The notes under the pieces are model-generated. The model made no database searches. It was not told the DNA's origin and saw only the letters and a program-made list of their open reading frames with translations. DNA of 7,851 nucleotides from Pseudomonadota bacterium (lineage in GTDB: Bacteria > Bdellovibrionota > UBA1018 > CAIMNF01): the NCBI GenBank assembly GCA_027482725.1, contig JAIXVT010000125.1, forward strand, positions 1 through 7,851, in the 5' to 3' direction. Shown here piece after piece: positions 5,407 through 7,851 of the stretch. The first letter of the stretch is position 1. Each line of letters begins with the position of its first letter. A program made the translations under genes and the position numbers.

Positions 5407-7143
5407 ATGAACATGAGCGCCCGTCATGGAAGTCATCCTTCGGTGAATTTTGAGTCGCATCCCGCGGTATTTGGCCAACTGTTTAAATTGCATTCGTTGC
5501 GCGAGGGTTTGATTCAAGAAACCGTTCAGCGTGTTATGGCCGATCTTAAAGGAGCGGATTTTAGGTTGTTGGTGGAAGAAACCTTGTATTTAGAGCGCCA
5601 ACGTCAAAAACGATCGCGTGTGCGTTGGTGGAGTTCCCCCTACCTTTATTTGCGCTTTGGTCGGGATCAAAAATTCCTCAAAAAAATTCAAAGCACCCAC
5701 CGTGCAGCAAACTCTGATCAAGATCACGAAGAAAACGCCAAGCGATTTGCAGAACATTTTGCGCGTGAAATTTGCGGTGACTTTAATCCCCGTGTTTATG
5801 ATTTTGCGATTTTTTTTGTCCCTTGGATGTTTTCTTGGGTGTTGAACGCGCTCAGCATACGACGATTCCTTCCCTGGAAAATGTCTGAGACTTTAGAGTC
5901 TCGGTTAAAGGTGGTCGGTGAAGTCGATCATCTCCAGTCTCTTGCAAAAAAAGGGACGATTCTTTTGGTTCCCACGCACCTCAGCAACATTGACAGTATT
6001 CTTCTCGGTTACATCATTCACCTGATGAATCTTCCCCCGTTTGCCTATGGGGCTGGCCTGAATCTTTACTCCAATCCTTTGTTTTCTTTTTTTATGAGTC
6101 GTCTTGGGGCCTATACCGTGGACCGGCAAAAGTCGAATCCCATTTATAAGCTCGCCCTCAAAAGTTACAGTACCTCTCTTTTAAAAAAAGGAATTCATTC
6201 TATTTTTTTTCCTGCCGGGGGGAGGGTCAGGTCTGGAGCTATTGAAAAACATTTAAAACTCGGGTTGCTCGGGACGGCATTGCAAGCTCAATTGGAAAAT
6301 TTAGTGGAAAACAAGCCCAATCCCAAGGTTTTTGTGGTTCCCTTGGTGATGAATTATCACTTTGTCTTTGAGGCCTCTTCTTTGGTGGAGGACTATCTGG
6401 CTCAGTCGGGAAAATTTCGTTTTATGCCGAATGATGCCCAGGAAATTGTGCCGCTTAAAGGATTGGCTAAATTCTTTTGGAAAATTTTCTCAGCTCGTAC
6501 CGAGCTTTGGATCAAGGTGGGAAAACCCTTAGATGTTTTCGGAAATTTCGTGGACCTAGAAGGCCAAAGTCTTGGGCCTAATCAGACGGTTATTCCTCCG
6601 GATGCTTGGCTTCGACATCATGGGGAAATCCGTGCGGTAGCAGAACGTGATCGAGAATATACCCGGGTCTTGGGGGAAAAAATTTCTGAACGTTACCATG
6701 CCGAGAACGTGATTTTGAGCTCCCATGTGGTTGCTTTTTCACTGTTTCAAGTGCTGAGAAAAAAATACTCTCATTTGGATTTGTTCAGATTCTTGAGACT
6801 CACCAAGCCTCAAAGGCGTGTTCCGAAATCCGTGTTTCTTGCCGAAGCTTACGAGACCTTGGAGCGCCTCAAACAGCTTGAAAAAGATCAAAAACTTTCT
6901 TTGAGTTCAACCTTGGGTTGTGGAGATATCGAACTATGGATTCAAGATGGTATCCGCCAGCTTGGACTTTTTCATGACCATAAGGTTGTTTACGAGGATG
7001 ATGACATCGTGGGCACTGAGGATATGAATCTGTTGTATTACTACCGCAACCGTCTGACCGGATACGGTTTGGGTCGTCTGGATGAACATCATCGCAGAAA
7101 AACTTTCGTAGGAGATATCGATGAGCAAGGTTTTTTGGTCTAA
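5407..7143 (+). CDS. plsB: PlsB-type glycerol-3-phosphate acyltransferase
   Basis: This enzyme is expected to transfer an acyl group to sn-glycerol-3-phosphate at the inner membrane, giving lysophosphatidate, the first step of phospholipid synthesis. The PlsC/GPAT domain spans about 165-380. Motif I is HLSNID (His191, Asp196; HX4D), motif II GAYTVDR (234-240), motif III FFPAGGRVRSG (267-277) and motif IV VVPLVMNY (310-317). A hydrophobic stretch at about 131-150 may anchor it to the membrane. The C-terminal region ends with LLYYYRNRL (542-550), which matches the LMTYYRN element that I recall from the C-terminal region of E. coli PlsB and favours GPAT over PlsC. At 578 aa it is much shorter than E. 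coli PlsB (about 807) and longer than PlsC (about 240). Motif III has Ala270 where Glu is usual, so activity should not be taken for granted. The overlap with gpsA, which makes its substrate, supports the role. The start is the first ATG after an in-frame stop; ATG 5413 is an alternative. Confidence 0.85.
   Translation: MNMSARHGSHPSVNFESHPAVFGQLFKLHSLREGLIQETVQRVMADLKGADFRLLVEETLYLERQRQKRSRVRWWSSPYLYLRFGRDQKFLKKIQSTHRAANSDQDHEENAKRFAEHFAREICGDFNPRVYDFAIFFVPWMFSWVLNALSIRRFLPWKMSETLESRLKVVGEVDHLQSLAKKGTILLVPTHLSNIDSILLGYIIHLMNLPPFAYGAGLNLYSNPLFSFFMSRLGAYTVDRQKSNPIYKLALKSYSTSLLKKGIHSIFFPAGGRVRSGAIEKHLKLGLLGTALQAQLENLVENKPNPKVFVVPLVMNYHFVFEASSLVEDYLAQSGKFRFMPNDAQEIVPLKGLAKFFWKIFSARTELWIKVGKPLDVFGNFVDLEGQSLGPNQTVIPPDAWLRHHGEIRAVAERDREYTRVLGEKISERYHAENVILSSHVVAFSLFQVLRKKYSHLDLFRFLRLTKPQRRVPKSVFLAEAYETLERLKQLEKDQKLSLSSTLGCGDIELWIQDGIRQLGLFHDHKVVYEDDDIVGTEDMNLLYYYRNRLTGYGLGRLDEHHRRKTFVGDIDEQGFLV
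7110..7114 (+). promoter_or_regulatory. Ribosome binding site of gpsA
   Basis: A full AGGAG lies inside the end of plsB, six bases before ATG 7121. It fixes the gpsA start within the plsB reading frame and is the best Shine-Dalgarno seen at any start in the window. Confidence 0.8.
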
Positions 7144-7851
7144 ATCCCGAGTCGCTGTATTGGGGGGCGGGAGTTTTGGGACGGTTCTCGCTAACATTCT
7201 CGCAAAGAACGCCGAGCAAGTTATTCTTTATGTTCGTGCCGAGGATCAAGCGCGGGCCATGAATTCAACACGTTTAAACCCGTCTTATGTAAAAGATTTG
7301 GTGTTAGATCCACGGATTACCGCCGTTAGTGAGTACGAAAAAGTTTTCGAGCGACCGGTAGAAGCAGTGGTTTTTGCATTGCCGTCCCAGGTAACCCGTG
7401 TGGAGGCAAAAAAAATTGCACCTCTTTTTAGAGGAAGCGAAGTTGTGTTTCATGCCACCAAGGGAGTGGAAGAATCATCGCTCAAACGGATATCTGTTGT
7501 GCTGCGCGAAGAGCTGCCCATTTTACGTATCGGAGCCATTAGCGGTCCCAATCTTGCCACAGAAATTGCAAAAGGAGAGCCCGCGGCAACAGTTGTAGCT
7601 TCGGAGTTCACCGATGTGCGCCATGCGGGAGAAACACTACTGACAGGACCCCATTTCCGGGTTTACCCTTCTGCTGATTTAATCGGAGTGGAGTGGTGTG
7701 GGGCACTAAAAAATATTTTTGCCATAGCTGCGGGTATGGTGGAGGCGCGGGGTTTGGGATGGAACACTAAGGCATTGATGCTTTCGCGAGCCCTTGCGGA
7801 AATGGTCCGTTTCGGTGTGGCGATGGGTGCTGAACCCTCGACGTTTCATGG
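7121..7851 (+). CDS. gpsA: Glycerol-3-phosphate dehydrogenase [NAD(P)+] (3' partial)
   Basis: This cytoplasmic enzyme reduces dihydroxyacetone phosphate to sn-glycerol-3-phosphate with NAD(P)H, supplying the phospholipid backbone. The frame is open from the ATG at 7121 to the window edge, giving 243 codons of an expected 330-340. The N-terminal Rossmann motif is VAVLGGGSFGTVLA (11-24), followed by HATKG (111-115) and SGPNLATEIAKGEPAA (141-156). The substrate-binding and catalytic region GVEWCGALKNIFAIAAGM (189-206) contains the conserved Lys197, and GLGWNTKALMLSRALAEM (211-228) matches the family's GxGxNxKAxL segment. All domains up to the cut look intact. The start overlaps the end of plsB by 23 bp in a different frame, with a strong AGGAG just upstream, so the two genes are very likely cotranscribed and act in consecutive steps. 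Confidence 0.96.
   Translation, partial: MSKVFWSKSRVAVLGGGSFGTVLANILAKNAEQVILYVRAEDQARAMNSTRLNPSYVKDLVLDPRITAVSEYEKVFERPVEAVVFALPSQVTRVEAKKIAPLFRGSEVVFHATKGVEESSLKRISVVLREELPILRIGAISGPNLATEIAKGEPAATVVASEFTDVRHAGETLLTGPHFRVYPSADLIGVEWCGALKNIFAIAAGMVEARGLGWNTKALMLSRALAEMVRFGVAMGAEPSTFH

Noticed and set aside
5344..5517. N-terminal extension of the methyltransferase to a TTG at 5517.
   Set aside because: It would run 111 bp head-to-head into plsB, has no Shine-Dalgarno, and the extra residues look like an antisense frame rather than a domain. Only ATG 5373 is kept as an alternative.
6869..7249. Minus-strand open frames of 126 and 87 codons across the plsB-gpsA junction.
   Set aside because: Both are antisense to two well-identified genes and have no coherent domain; they are shadows.
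1..7851. A defence island, prophage, insertion sequence, CRISPR array or new multi-gene system.
   Set aside because: All six genes belong to well-known housekeeping or envelope families. There are no terminal inverted repeats, transposase or integrase motifs, spaced repeats or tRNA-like folds, and coding density is uniform.

Overview
This window is a gene-dense stretch of a Gram-negative bacterial chromosome. It has moderate G+C and almost no non-coding DNA. The genes fit an outer-membrane-bearing bacterium: a MltD-type murein transglycosylase, an exported 5'-nucleotidase, and phospholipid synthesis by the GpsA/PlsB route. The wording of the PlsB-like and carboxylase proteins reminds me of the former Deltaproteobacteria (Bdellovibrionota/Myxococcota). 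That placement is from memory and is low confidence.

Layout, left to right. Bases 1-1209 (+) encode a lytic transglycosylase with a C-terminal LysM; its frame is open at the left edge, so the 5' end is missing. Its stop overlaps the start of an exported metallophosphatase/5'-nucleotidase (1206-2927, +) in an ATGA junction. These two form a cell-envelope pair. The nucleotidase converges on a methylcrotonyl-CoA carboxylase beta-type carboxyltransferase (2935-4521, -). Only 7 bp separate the two stops, and both stop codons sit inside one small palindrome. Upstream of the carboxylase on the same strand is a class I SAM-dependent methyltransferase (4561 to about 5343, -). It diverges, across a very short shared start region, from a PlsB-type glycerol-3-phosphate acyltransferase (5407-7143, +). 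The acyltransferase overlaps gpsA by 23 bp (7121 to the right edge, +, 3' end missing).

The clearest functional unit is plsB-gpsA. GpsA reduces dihydroxyacetone phosphate to sn-glycerol-3-phosphate, and PlsB acylates that product, giving the first step of phospholipid synthesis. The carboxylase beta subunit has no biotin-carboxylase partner in the window, so its alpha subunit must be encoded elsewhere.

There are no RNA genes, mobile elements, CRISPR arrays or long repeats, and no gene-free stretch over 60 bp. I see no sign of a new multi-gene system. The most interesting points are small. mccB and plsB both lack a Shine-Dalgarno and both have promoter-like hexamers placed so that transcription would begin at the ATG (possible leaderless transcripts). 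The acyltransferase has Ala where the family motif III usually has Glu. The carboxyltransferase subunit stands alone.
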